DNA of 64,000 nucleotides from Micromonospora chaiyaphumensis (GTDB lineage: Bacteria; Actinomycetota; Actinomycetes; Mycobacteriales; Micromonosporaceae), in assembly GCF_900091435.1 (NCBI RefSeq), contig NZ_FMCS01000003.1:124001-188000 (forward strand). The letters run 5' to 3'. Within the stretch, counting starts at the first letter, position 1. Each line of letters opens with the position of its first letter. The position numbers and the translations under genes are program-made. The notes beneath the pieces are model-generated. The model worked only from the letters and a program-made list of their open reading frames with translations. It made no database searches and was not told the origin of the DNA. Below, one piece after another: positions 42,213-49,096 of this stretch.

Positions 42213-42446
42213 ACGACTGACCTCGAAGACCTCACCCAGGCCGTCGACGCCGCCCCCGTCCGCACCCTGCTCCCGCACCGGCCGCGGGTGCTCGCCCTCG
42301 GTGAGCCCACCCACGGCGAGGTGGTCCTGCTCGACCTGCGCAACGATCTCTTCCGGCAACTCGTCGAGCAGGACGGCTACCGGACCATCGCCATCGAGAG
42401 CGACCGCCTGCTGGGCCTGGCCGTGGACGATCACGTCACCTCGGGT
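42213..42446 (+). pseudogene. Erythromycin-esterase-like gene remnant
   Basis: About 78 residues match the N-terminal part of the erythromycin esterase/succinoglycan-like family: RVLALGEPTHGEVVLLDLRN, LVEQDGYRTIAIESDRLLGL and AVDDHV. After Gly at 42446 similarity ends and no frame continues the family, so the gene is truncated to less than a quarter of its normal length. The remnant is divergent from the twin-HTH regulator. The ACGGT/ACCGT dyad at 42188-42205 could be the old operator. Confidence 0.75.
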
Positions 42447-42630
42447 CGACGCCGGCCTGCTGCCCTGCACCGGGGAGACGCTGGAGCAGCTGCTTCGTCG
42501 GCCGGCTCCCGGGGGCGGCACTTTTCTGGCCGCCCCCGTGCCTGGTCGAGTCCTTGCCGATACCGCAGCAGCGACGTCGCCCCGGTGCCGGCCACGCCTC
42601 GGCTCAAGCCTCAGCCGATGAGTGACGATT

Positions 42631-42993
42631 TCATCCCTGCAAGACGCGCCGCGGCTTGAACCGGCGAACCTCCTGCGGCCAGCCGCATGCCTCCGCGATT
42701 TTGCCGGCCCACATCCGGGCGGTCGCCTCGTCCGGCACGTCCACGATGGTCAGGCCACCCAGGAACTCCTTGCTCTCGACATAGGGCCCGTCGGTGAAGA
42801 CCACCGCACCGCTTGTCGCGTCTGCGTTGAAGACCGGGCCGTCCTCTTCCTCCAGGCCCCCGGCGAAGACGAAGGCCCCGGCGGCCTTGATCTCATCGAC
42901 AACCGCCCTGGCGAGTGGACCGCGCCCGCGGAACCACTCCTCGGTGTGGTCACCCACCCACTGCTGATTGAAGTAGATGAGGTACTCAGGCAT
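42631..42993 (-). CDS. YCII-related protein
   Basis: 120 residues of the small YciI-like ferredoxin-fold family (DGPYVESKEFLGGLTIVDVPDEATARMW is typical of the actinobacterial PhnB/YCII group). ATG 42993 follows GAGGGAG; a longer frame to 43191 is not supported. Members accompany extracytoplasmic sigma factors and are thought to be small enzymes or regulators, but no substrate is known. No sigma gene is adjacent here. Confidence 0.88.
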   Translation of the reverse strand: MPEYLIYFNQQWVGDHTEEWFRGRGPLARAVVDEIKAAGAFVFAGGLEEEDGPVFNADATSGAVVFTDGPYVESKEFLGGLTIVDVPDEATARMWAGKIAEACGWPQEVRRFKPRRVLQG

Positions 42994-43266
42994 GTCCGCT
43001 CCCTCTGATCGTCCCCGGACCTGACGTCCGTCTCTGCATACGCTACGAACGGCATCCGGCAGATCCGACACTGTCCAGCCTGATTTCTGTTCGGACCACC
43101 GTGTGGTGGGGCCGCCTGACGTTTCCGCTGACGGGAGTCCGGTGACCTGTAGTGATGTGGCGGCGGGAGCCGCCCCTGGTTTCCTCCTCACCGTCGAAAC
43201 TGATGAGACGTACGAGTCGCTGTTCGGGCCGTGGCTGCCGAGCCGCAGTCCTTCCTGGAGTTGGCA

Positions 43267-43893
43267 TCAGCGCATGCCTGGGTGCACAGGCTGGGCTGTC
43301 TCCGCCGGTGTGTACGTGTTGACGACGATGCCGCACGCGTACGACTTGGAGCGGACAAGTGTGAGCCGGAGGCCACCGGCGACGGACCGGAACAGCGACT
43401 GCCCGCGGCCCACTGCTGTCGGGTTGACGTAGAACTGGTACTCGTCGACAACGCCCGCGGCGGCGAGAGCGGCGGCGAATCCTGTGCCGCCGAAGGCGAT
43501 CATGTCGCCGCCCGGCTCCGCCTTGAGACGCGCGATGGTCTCGGCGAGCCCGCCGCCTGCCAGTCGGGTGCGCGGCCACGGGAGTCGGAGACCTTCGGCG
43601 GTGGAGAACACGATCTTCTCCGCCTCGCCGACTTTCCGGGCGAAGGCGTAGTCGGGCTCGTCGGGATGGTCCGCCGCGCTCCGCGCCCAGTGATCGATGT
43701 AGCCCTCCTCGGCCAATTTACGGCTGAGGAGGATCCGGTCGACCGCGCGAAGCGTGTCGTTGAAGTCCCGCTTGAGCTCGTCGTCCCACGGCCAGTGCTG
43801 CCCCCAGTCCCAGACCGGCCACCGCACCGCCGGGTCGGCCGCTTCGACGTAGCCGTCGGCGGACGTCTGCATCTGGACGATGAGCCTGCTCAC
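43267..43893 (-). CDS. RibD-C/DHFR-fold protein 2
   Basis: 208 residues: RLIVQMQTSADGYVEA start, RILLSRKLAEEG and DMIAFGGTGFAAALAAAGVVDEY, the NADPH-binding region of the DHFR-like family. GTG start at 43893 overlaps the stop of an NmrA-like remnant (GTGA), showing it was once the second gene of a two-gene operon now lacking its intact partner. Opposite the HxlR gene at 44111. Confidence 0.9.
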   Translation of the reverse strand: MSRLIVQMQTSADGYVEAADPAVRWPVWDWGQHWPWDDELKRDFNDTLRAVDRILLSRKLAEEGYIDHWARSAADHPDEPDYAFARKVGEAEKIVFSTAEGLRLPWPRTRLAGGGLAETIARLKAEPGGDMIAFGGTGFAAALAAAGVVDEYQFYVNPTAVGRGQSLFRSVAGGLRLTLVRSKSYACGIVVNTYTPAETAQPVHPGMR

Positions 43894-44057
43894 TGGGGAT
43901 CACCGGCCAGTGTGACGCGTGCCCAGTCCCGAAGCGACGTGGGCGTCGTGGTCTGGCCGTAGCTGGTGAGGTGCCGCTCGACCTCGCGGCCCGTCTTGCC
44001 CGTTGCGCCGACCACGACGTACGTGCCGCGGCCGCTCGACTGGTAGTTTTTCGCCAC
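43890..44057 (-). pseudogene. NmrA/NAD(P)-binding-protein remnant
   Basis: A 55-residue frame starts V-A-K-N-Y-Q at 44057, holds YVVVGATGKTGREVERHL (the NAD(P)-binding loop of NmrA-like atypical reductases) and ends DWARVTLAGDPQ just before the TGA at 43890. The start and end of the family appear to be joined with the roughly 200 middle residues missing, so an internal deletion is the best explanation. It is too short to be functional. Confidence 0.72.
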
Positions 44058-44082
44058 CAGCGCACGGTATGCTGACTGGTAG
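44038..44082. promoter_or_regulatory. Direct repeats GACTGGTAG before the HxlR gene
   Basis: GACTGGTAG occurs at 44038-44046 and again at 44074-44082, 36 bp apart, followed by T- and A-rich tracts. They lie between the divergent HxlR gene (44111) and the NmrA remnant (start 44057), a fitting place for HxlR binding. Confidence 0.6.
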
Positions 44083-44110
44083 GAAAAAGCAATCGGTTTG
44101 GAGGCGTGGT

Positions 44111-44557
44111 ATGTCCCTGACGCAGCGGTCCCTGTGCCCGATCAGCCAGGCGTTGGAGGTTGTCGGCGACCGGTGGAGCCTGCTGATCGTGAGGGATCTC
44201 GCGTTCACCGGAAAGCGACGCTTCCGCGAGCTGTTGCAGTCCGACGAGGGCATCTCGAGCACAGTGCTCTCGGACCGGCTCGCGCGGCTGGTCGAAGCCG
44301 GCGTGCTGGCGCGACACGGCCATCCGAACCACCGGCAGATGGCCGTGTACAGCCTGACGCCCGTGGGTATTGACCTGCTCGATGTCGTGGTCAGCCTGGG
44401 CATCTGGGGCCGGCGGCATCTGCCGGTGACGGATGCGAGCAGCACGCCCGTCGCGGACCTGGAGCGGGGTGGACAGGCTGCCCTGGAGGAGCTCAAGCGA
44501 CGGACGCTGCAAGAACACGTGATGAACGCCTCTGCGGCCGGGGCGTCCGAGAACTGA
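44111..44557 (+). CDS. HxlR-family regulator 1
   Basis: 148 residues with the HxlR winged HTH: CPISQALEVVGDRWSLLIVRDL, FRELLQSDEGISSTVLSDRLARLVEAGVL. The start Cys at about position 9 is the commonly redox-active Cys of this family. ATG 44111 follows GGAGG (44100-44104). Divergent from the reductase/NmrA-remnant pair, as typical HxlR-oxidoreductase modules that sense quinones or electrophiles. Direct repeats upstream are probable operators. Confidence 0.92.
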   Translation: MSLTQRSLCPISQALEVVGDRWSLLIVRDLAFTGKRRFRELLQSDEGISSTVLSDRLARLVEAGVLARHGHPNHRQMAVYSLTPVGIDLLDVVVSLGIWGRRHLPVTDASSTPVADLERGGQAALEELKRRTLQEHVMNASAAGASEN

Positions 44558-45073
44558 CTATGCCGGGCCATCCGGCGGCGTCAACCGGCGGCGTTCCTGT
44601 TCGGCGGCGCAGGCGGCGTTGAGGCGTTCGAGGGGGTCCGGGCCATCGTGGAGCTTCGGCGGGGCGTCCAGGTGGCGCACCCGCAGCTCGTCCATGAGCT
44701 CCTCGATGAACGCCGGGCCCGCCTCGCGCATGATCCGCTGCCGGATCTGGAGCTCCTCGGTGCCCGGGCGCCAGTCGAGGCCCCAGTTGCCGAGCGCGTA
44801 GAGGACCGGAAGGGTCTGGATGCCGGCTTCGGTGAGGCTGTAGCGGGCACGCTGCCCGCGCGCCGCGGTGCCTCGGGTGAGGATCCCCGCCTCGACGAGC
44901 CGCACGAGGCGGTCGGCGAGGATGTTCGAGGCGATGCCCTCGATCGACCCGGTGAGCAGCGCCCGGAAGTGGCGGCGGTCGCCGAAGATGACGTCGCGGA
45001 GCACGAGCAGCGCCCAGCGGTCTCCGAGCACCTCGACGGCCGCGTTGATCGGACACCCGGATCGTGGCTCCAC
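44558..45073 (-). CDS. HxlR-family regulator 2
   Basis: 171 residues: GCPINAAVEVLGDRWALLVLRD, FRALLTGSIEGIASNILADRLVRLVEAGIL. A conserved Cys at position 7 precedes the HTH. GTG start 45073 has AAGGAGG five bases upstream. It converges with HxlR 1 (stop-to-stop adjacent at 44557/44558) and is divergent from a RibD-C protein and beta-lactamase-fold hydrolase. Its operator is the palindrome at 45107-45131, which overlaps the -10 of that operon. Confidence 0.93.
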   Translation of the reverse strand: MEPRSGCPINAAVEVLGDRWALLVLRDVIFGDRRHFRALLTGSIEGIASNILADRLVRLVEAGILTRGTAARGQRARYSLTEAGIQTLPVLYALGNWGLDWRPGTEELQIRQRIMREAGPAFIEELMDELRVRHLDAPPKLHDGPDPLERLNAACAAEQERRRLTPPDGPA

Positions 45074-45082
45074 GACTCCTCC

Positions 45083-45131
45083 TTGACAGGCACGTGACCC
45101 TCAATATAGTGGTTGCAAACCGCAATCACTA
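45083..45131 (+). promoter_or_regulatory. Promoter and HxlR operator for the DHFR-MBL operon
   Basis: TTGACA (45083-45088), a 16-bp spacer and TATAGT (45105-45110) make a near-consensus housekeeping promoter for the gene at 45148. TAGTGGTTGC-AAACC-GCAATCACTA (45107-45131) is a 9-of-10 inverted repeat overlapping its -10 end. A bound repressor would block it; the divergent HxlR 2 is the evident candidate. Confidence 0.8.
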
Positions 45132-45147
45132 GCGGGAGGAGGGGACG

Positions 45148-45735
45148 ATGGGCCGCTTCCTGTACTGGATGAACGTGTCCCTCGACCTGCGGATCGAGCA
45201 AGTTCCCGGAGACGACGGTGCCGGCGAGTGGCTGCGCATCGACGAGGAGTTGCACCGGGAGTTCAACGCCCGGGCCCGGGCGCTCGCGGGCATGGTCCAG
45301 GGCCGGGTCATCTACGAGACGATGGAGGAGTACTGGCCGCGGGCGCGCGAGGATGCGTCGCTGCCGGACTTCATGCGCGAGTACGGCGAGATCTGGACCT
45401 CCGCGCCCAAGGTGCTCGTCTCCCGCACCCGGCACAGCGCCGGCCACGGCACCCGGATCATCGGCGGGGACGACGCGATCGAGCAACTGGCCGCCCTCAA
45501 GGCGGAGACCGACGGCACCCTCGGCGTGGGCGGCGCGGCGCTCGCCACGCAGCTGCTCCGGGCGGGGCTTCTCGACGAGCTGCTGCTCTTCACCCACCCG
45601 GCGATCCTCGGCTTCGGCCGGCCGCTGTTCGACGACTGGGGCCGGCCGATCGAGCTCGACCTGCTCGAGCAGCGATCGTTCAGGCAGGGCGTCACGATGC
45701 ATCACTACGCCATCCGGGAGGCGAGCTCGTGCTGA
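45148..45735 (+). CDS. RibD-C/DHFR-fold protein 3
   Basis: 195 residues: MGRFLYWMNVSLDLRIEQ, GRVIYETMEEYWP, and a nucleotide-site GTLGVGGAALATQLLRAGLLDELLLF. Strong SD (GGGAGGAGG) before ATG 45148. The first gene of an operon under HxlR 2, followed with a 7-base overlap by a metallo-beta-lactamase-fold hydrolase. A detoxifying reductase is plausible, given HxlR electrophile sensing. Confidence 0.92.
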   Translation: MGRFLYWMNVSLDLRIEQVPGDDGAGEWLRIDEELHREFNARARALAGMVQGRVIYETMEEYWPRAREDASLPDFMREYGEIWTSAPKVLVSRTRHSAGHGTRIIGGDDAIEQLAALKAETDGTLGVGGAALATQLLRAGLLDELLLFTHPAILGFGRPLFDDWGRPIELDLLEQRSFRQGVTMHHYAIREASSC

Positions 45736-46544
45736 GGCAGGTCGCGGACGGCGTGCTGGTTCACGAGAGCGCATTCCTCCAGAGCCACACCGTCGTCGTG
45801 CACGGCCGCGCCGGCGTGTTGCTCATCGACCCCGGGTTGCAGGGGCACGAACTGGCCTGCCTCGCGAACGACCTGTCCGCGTCGGGCCGGCCCGTCGTGG
45901 CGGGCTTCTCGACGCATCCGCACTGGGATCACCTGCTCTGGCACGCACAGCTCGGCGAGGCGCCCCGTTACGGCACGGCCCGCTGCGCGGCCGCCGTCCA
46001 GGAACAGCTGTCCGACCCGGACGTGAAGGCCCGGATCACCGAACATCTGGCCGAGACGGAGATCGCCGGGCAGGTCCCGCTGGACGGGTACGGCCTCATC
46101 ACCGCCCTGCCCACCGGGACGGCACGGATTCCCTGGGACGGCCCCGGGGTCCGGATCATCGAGCATCAGGCGCACGCACCGGGCCACGCGGCACTGTTCG
46201 TCGAGGAGCTCGGGGTTCTCGTCGCCGGCGACATGCTCTCCGACGTCCTGGTCCCGATGCTCGACCTGGAGGGCGCCGCCAACCCGATCGAGGACTACCT
46301 GGCCGCACTGCGGCTGCTGGAGGGTGTGGCGGCCGATGTCGATGTCGTCGTCCCCGGCCACGGGTCGGTCGGCGGAGCCGGTCAGGCGCACGAGCGGATC
46401 GAGCGGGACCGGGCGTACGTGCTCGCCCTGGGTGACGGCCGCGAGCCCGACGACCCGCGAATCGGCCCTTCGGCCAGGCCCGGCTGGGAGTGGGTGGGCG
46501 ATCTGCACCGCGGGCAGGCCCAGCGCCTGGCCGCTGGTGCCTGA
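45729..46544 (+). CDS. Metallo-beta-lactamase-fold hydrolase
   Basis: 271 residues with the HxHxDH zinc motif THPHWDHLLWH, GHAALFVEELGVLVAGDML and VVPGHGSVGG supplying further ligands. GTG start 45729 lies seven bases inside the preceding gene, so the pair is co-translated. A lactonase, glyoxalase-II-like or thioester-hydrolase role fits electrophile defence; beta-lactam resistance is less likely. Confidence 0.92.
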   Translation: MLRQVADGVLVHESAFLQSHTVVVHGRAGVLLIDPGLQGHELACLANDLSASGRPVVAGFSTHPHWDHLLWHAQLGEAPRYGTARCAAAVQEQLSDPDVKARITEHLAETEIAGQVPLDGYGLITALPTGTARIPWDGPGVRIIEHQAHAPGHAALFVEELGVLVAGDMLSDVLVPMLDLEGAANPIEDYLAALRLLEGVAADVDVVVPGHGSVGGAGQAHERIERDRAYVLALGDGREPDDPRIGPSARPGWEWVGDLHRGQAQRLAAGA

Positions 46545-46575
46545 CCAGATCAGGAAGCCCGCCTGGCGGGGCCGG

Positions 46576-46809
46576 TCACCGCTCGGGATGGCGGCGGACG
46601 AAGTCCTGGTAGGTCTCGTTCGCGAGTTCGATCTCGCGGACCTCGGCGGCGAGTTCGGCGCGCCGGATGTCCGCCGCCGACCGGGCGCGGGCCAGCCGCA
46701 GCTCGTGCCGCCGGTCCCGGGCGCGCGACCAGCCGCGGACGGCGGCCCAGGCGATCCACCCGCCGGACGCCGCCAGGCCGGTCACCGCGAAGGCGAGCAG
46801 GAATTCCAT
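46576..46809 (-). CDS. Small single-pass membrane protein
   Basis: 77 residues. An N-terminal hydrophobic helix (FLLAFAVTGLAASGGWIAWAAV) is followed by a charged Arg/Glu/Ala-rich coiled-coil-like tail. It follows the ABC permease by 22 bases and may belong to the ABC unit, perhaps as an accessory or immunity factor. No family recognised. Confidence 0.7.
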   Translation of the reverse strand: MEFLLAFAVTGLAASGGWIAWAAVRGWSRARDRRHELRLARARSAADIRRAELAAEVREIELANETYQDFVRRHPER

Positions 46810-46831
46810 CTCGACGTCTCCTCCCGCTCGG

Positions 46832-47674
46832 TCAGCCGACGTCCCGCCGCGCGGCCAGCCAGCCGCCCGCCGCGAACATGATGAGAACGTAGCCCAGCAG
46901 GACCAGGGTCGGCACCAGCGCGTTCGAGGACTCCAGCACCCCGGGTGTGCCCCCGTCGAACTGGGACCGCGCGCCCAGCGCCCCGGCCAGCGCGCCGGAA
47001 CTCGGTGCCAGCAGCACCTTCTGCACCACGGTCAGGGGGCTCAGTGCGAGGGCGAGCGCGCTGACCGCGTTCTCCAGGACCAGCGTCCAGATCAGACCGA
47101 CGGCGATGGCCGTGGTGGCGCTGCGGAACGCGATGGCGAGGAACCAGCCGAGGGCGGCGTGGGCGGTGCAGATGAGCCAGGCGCCGGTCGCCGCCGCGGC
47201 GAGCCGGCCGGCCGACGGCCAGTCGGCGGCCCGTCCCTCGGCGGCGGCCAGCGCGCCGGTGGTCAGCGCCAGCAGGGCGAAGGTCAGCACCGCGATCAGC
47301 AGGGTCAGGCCGCACAGGACGACGGCCTGCCCGGCCATCACCTGCGCCCGGCGTGGCCGCTGGGTGAACACCAGGTTCCAGGTGCCCCAGCGGTACTCGT
47401 TGCCCACCACGAGCGCGCCGAGGATCACCAGGATGGCGCCCCCGAACAGGGGGAACAGACCGATCCCGGTGGGTACGAGCTGGCCGGGGAGCACGGCGGC
47501 CAGCAGTGACTCGGCCGACGACGCTTCCTTGGGGTCACCGGCCAGCGCCAGGTGCACGAGGTAGGGCACCCCGATGCCGAAGACGAGCGCGAGGGCGAGC
47601 CAGGTGGCCGTCACCGTCCACACGGCCGGGCGCTTCCGGTCGGCGAACCAGGCCGCCCGCACCGCTGCCATCAT
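46832..47674 (-). CDS. ABC exporter permease (ABC-2 type)
   Basis: 280 residues with about six hydrophobic helices and the NEYRWGTWNLVFTQRPRRAQVMAGQ stretch typical of ABC-2-type transporters. ATG 47674 sits in an ATGATG context overlapping the ATPase stop. With the ATPase at 47671-48648 it forms a type of exporter often used for antibiotic self-resistance. Adjacent to and divergent from the RiPP operon, so export or immunity to the RiPP is the obvious inference. Confidence 0.9.
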   Translation of the reverse strand: MMAAVRAAWFADRKRPAVWTVTATWLALALVFGIGVPYLVHLALAGDPKEASSAESLLAAVLPGQLVPTGIGLFPLFGGAILVILGALVVGNEYRWGTWNLVFTQRPRRAQVMAGQAVVLCGLTLLIAVLTFALLALTTGALAAAEGRAADWPSAGRLAAAATGAWLICTAHAALGWFLAIAFRSATTAIAVGLIWTLVLENAVSALALALSPLTVVQKVLLAPSSGALAGALGARSQFDGGTPGVLESSNALVPTLVLLGYVLIMFAAGGWLAARRDVG

Positions 47675-48648
47675 CGGAGGCCTCCCGTCGTGGTTGCCGG
47701 CTCCTGCCGGCCGGTCCGCTCCTCGGCCATCGGCGGTCGCGCGGGCGCGGTCAAGGTCAGGAACGCCTCCTCCAGCGAGTGCCGCACCGGGCGCAGTTCC
47801 CGCACGTCGATCCCGGCCTCGACGAGCCGGCGGTTCAGGGTCGCGGCCAGGGCCGGGTCGGTGGTGACCCGCAGTCGACCGTCGACGAGCTCCACCGACC
47901 GGACCCCGTCGTGGCCGCGCAGGCAGTCGGCTGCCCGGTCCGCCGGGTCGGCGTCGATGACCAGCACCGCCTGGCCGAGCGATCCGCGCAGCTCGTCGGG
48001 CGTGCCGTCGGCGACCAGCCGCCCGGCGTCGATGACCACGATGCGGTCGCAGATCTGTTCGACCTCGCCGAGGACGTGACTGGACAGCAGCACGGTGCGG
48101 CCGCGCCGGCCGAGCGCGCGCAGCAGCTCCCGGATGTCGGTCACCCCGGCCGGGTCGAGGCCGTTGGTGGGCTCGTCCAGGATGAGCAGGTTGGGCTCCT
48201 TGAGCAGGGCGGCGGCCACGCCCAGCCGCTGCTTCATGCCCAGCGAGTACGTCCGGAACGGCGAGCCGGCCCGGTCGGTCAGGTGCACCTCGGCCAGCAC
48301 CCGGTCGGCGGCCCGCTCCGGCACGCCCGCGTACCGGGCGGCCAGGCGCAGGTTGTCGCGGCCGGACAGGTGCGGATAGAACGCCGGCGACTCGATGAGG
48401 GCGCCCACCCGGGCGAGCTGTTCCGGGGTGCCCGGCGGCCGGCCCAGCACCTCGATGCGGCCGCTGGTCGGCCGGACCAGGCCGACGAGCATGCGCATGG
48501 TGGTGGTCTTGCCCGCGCCGTTGGGGCCCAGGAAGCCGAGCACCTCGCCCTCGTGCACCCGCAGGTCAAGGCCGTCCACTGCGGTGATCCCACCGGGATA
48601 GCGTTTGGTCACTTGATGAATTTCAATGGCAAAACGGTCATTCCTCAA
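47671..48648 (-). CDS. ABC exporter ATP-binding protein
   Basis: 325 residues: Walker A GPNGAGKTT, signature YSLGMKQRL, Walker B LLILDEPTNGLDP, H-loop SSHVLGEV; the C-terminal 100 residues are the extra domain of CcmA/DrrA-type exporters. The TTG at 48648 is used because the frame begins cleanly there; an internal GTG 12 codons on (48612) is possible. The next upstream gene is divergent (RiPP E1-like), separated by a 444-base regulatory region. Confidence 0.92.
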   Translation of the reverse strand: MRNDRFAIEIHQVTKRYPGGITAVDGLDLRVHEGEVLGFLGPNGAGKTTTMRMLVGLVRPTSGRIEVLGRPPGTPEQLARVGALIESPAFYPHLSGRDNLRLAARYAGVPERAADRVLAEVHLTDRAGSPFRTYSLGMKQRLGVAAALLKEPNLLILDEPTNGLDPAGVTDIRELLRALGRRGRTVLLSSHVLGEVEQICDRIVVIDAGRLVADGTPDELRGSLGQAVLVIDADPADRAADCLRGHDGVRSVELVDGRLRVTTDPALAATLNRRLVEAGIDVRELRPVRHSLEEAFLTLTAPARPPMAEERTGRQEPATTTGGLR

Positions 48649-48831
48649 CGTGCCACCGCAATCGTGCGATGCCGCGCCGCAGGGTCGACGGTCGGATTTC
48701 CCTTCGAGTTCATCTCGGTTTCCTTCACATTCCCGACTGCACTCCGGGGTTTTTATTTCGTCGCCTGGACTTAGCGCTGCTTAAGGCGGGTCCGAGGTGG
48801 AGTGTGGGCGCCGCGTTGTCGCGCTCCAGCC

Positions 48832-48872
48832 GTCAGAGGCGGCGCCCAGCGGTGGGCGTTCAAGCCTCTGAC
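48832..48872 (+). ncRNA. Compound hairpin in RiPP leader
   Basis: Outer arms GTCAGAGGC (48832-48840) and GCCTCTGAC (48864-48872) are perfectly complementary. An inner CGCCCA-GCGG-TGGGCG (48843-48858) forms an uninterrupted 6-bp stem. It is a plausible folded element in the leader transcript, or an operator if DNA-binding. Confidence 0.5.
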
Positions 48873-48928
48873 CTGCGGCGGAGTGACGACGCGCACAGAG
48901 TACCGAAGATCGATCGGGTCCGGTAGGG

Positions 48929-48960
48929 CCGCCTTGACGGCCGGCGGACGTTTTTGTCTT
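48929..48960 (+). terminator. Intrinsic terminator-like stem in RiPP leader
   Basis: CCGCC (48929-48933) pairs with GGCGG (48943-48947), followed by five T (48951-48955) and a T-rich tail. U-tract terminators are uncommon in such G+C-rich DNA, so its position in front of an operon is suggestive of attenuation. Confidence 0.5.
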
Positions 48961-49045
48961 AGCCGCAGCTCAATGCACTGAAATCTGCTTCCGTCACTAC
49001 CTCTCCCGAAACAATCTGTTGACGAAAGACTTGACCTTGGGCAGC

Positions 49046-49096
49046 ATGAAGACGCTTTCGAACTGGCCGTGGTCGTTGTCATGGGGGGTCGGATGA
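49046..49096 (+). CDS. Candidate 16-residue leader peptide (MKTLSNWPWSLSWGVG)
   Basis: ATG 49046, with the TGA (49094-49096) overlapping the E1-like ATG (49093) as ATGA. Three Trp codons in 16 residues, rare in such a short stretch, would suit ribosome-mediated sensing of charged tRNA-Trp. The SD is weak. Confidence 0.35.
   Translation: MKTLSNWPWSLSWGVG

Larger units (their letters stand above)
48649..49092. promoter_or_regulatory. Leader region of the RiPP operon
   Basis: 444 bases with AT-rich patches unlike the surrounding DNA. It contains a compound stem-loop at 48832-48872 and, farther on, a CCGCC/GGCGG stem (48929-48947) followed by TTTTTGTCTT, both listed separately. A 16-residue frame (49046-49096) precedes the first gene in an ATGA overlap. 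The combination resembles a transcription attenuator. Confidence 0.6.

Noticed and set aside
43000..43266. Frames between the YCII and reductase genes (for example 43103-43432)
   Set aside because: No family match, no ribosome-binding site, overlap with the reductase 3' end; treated as intergenic.
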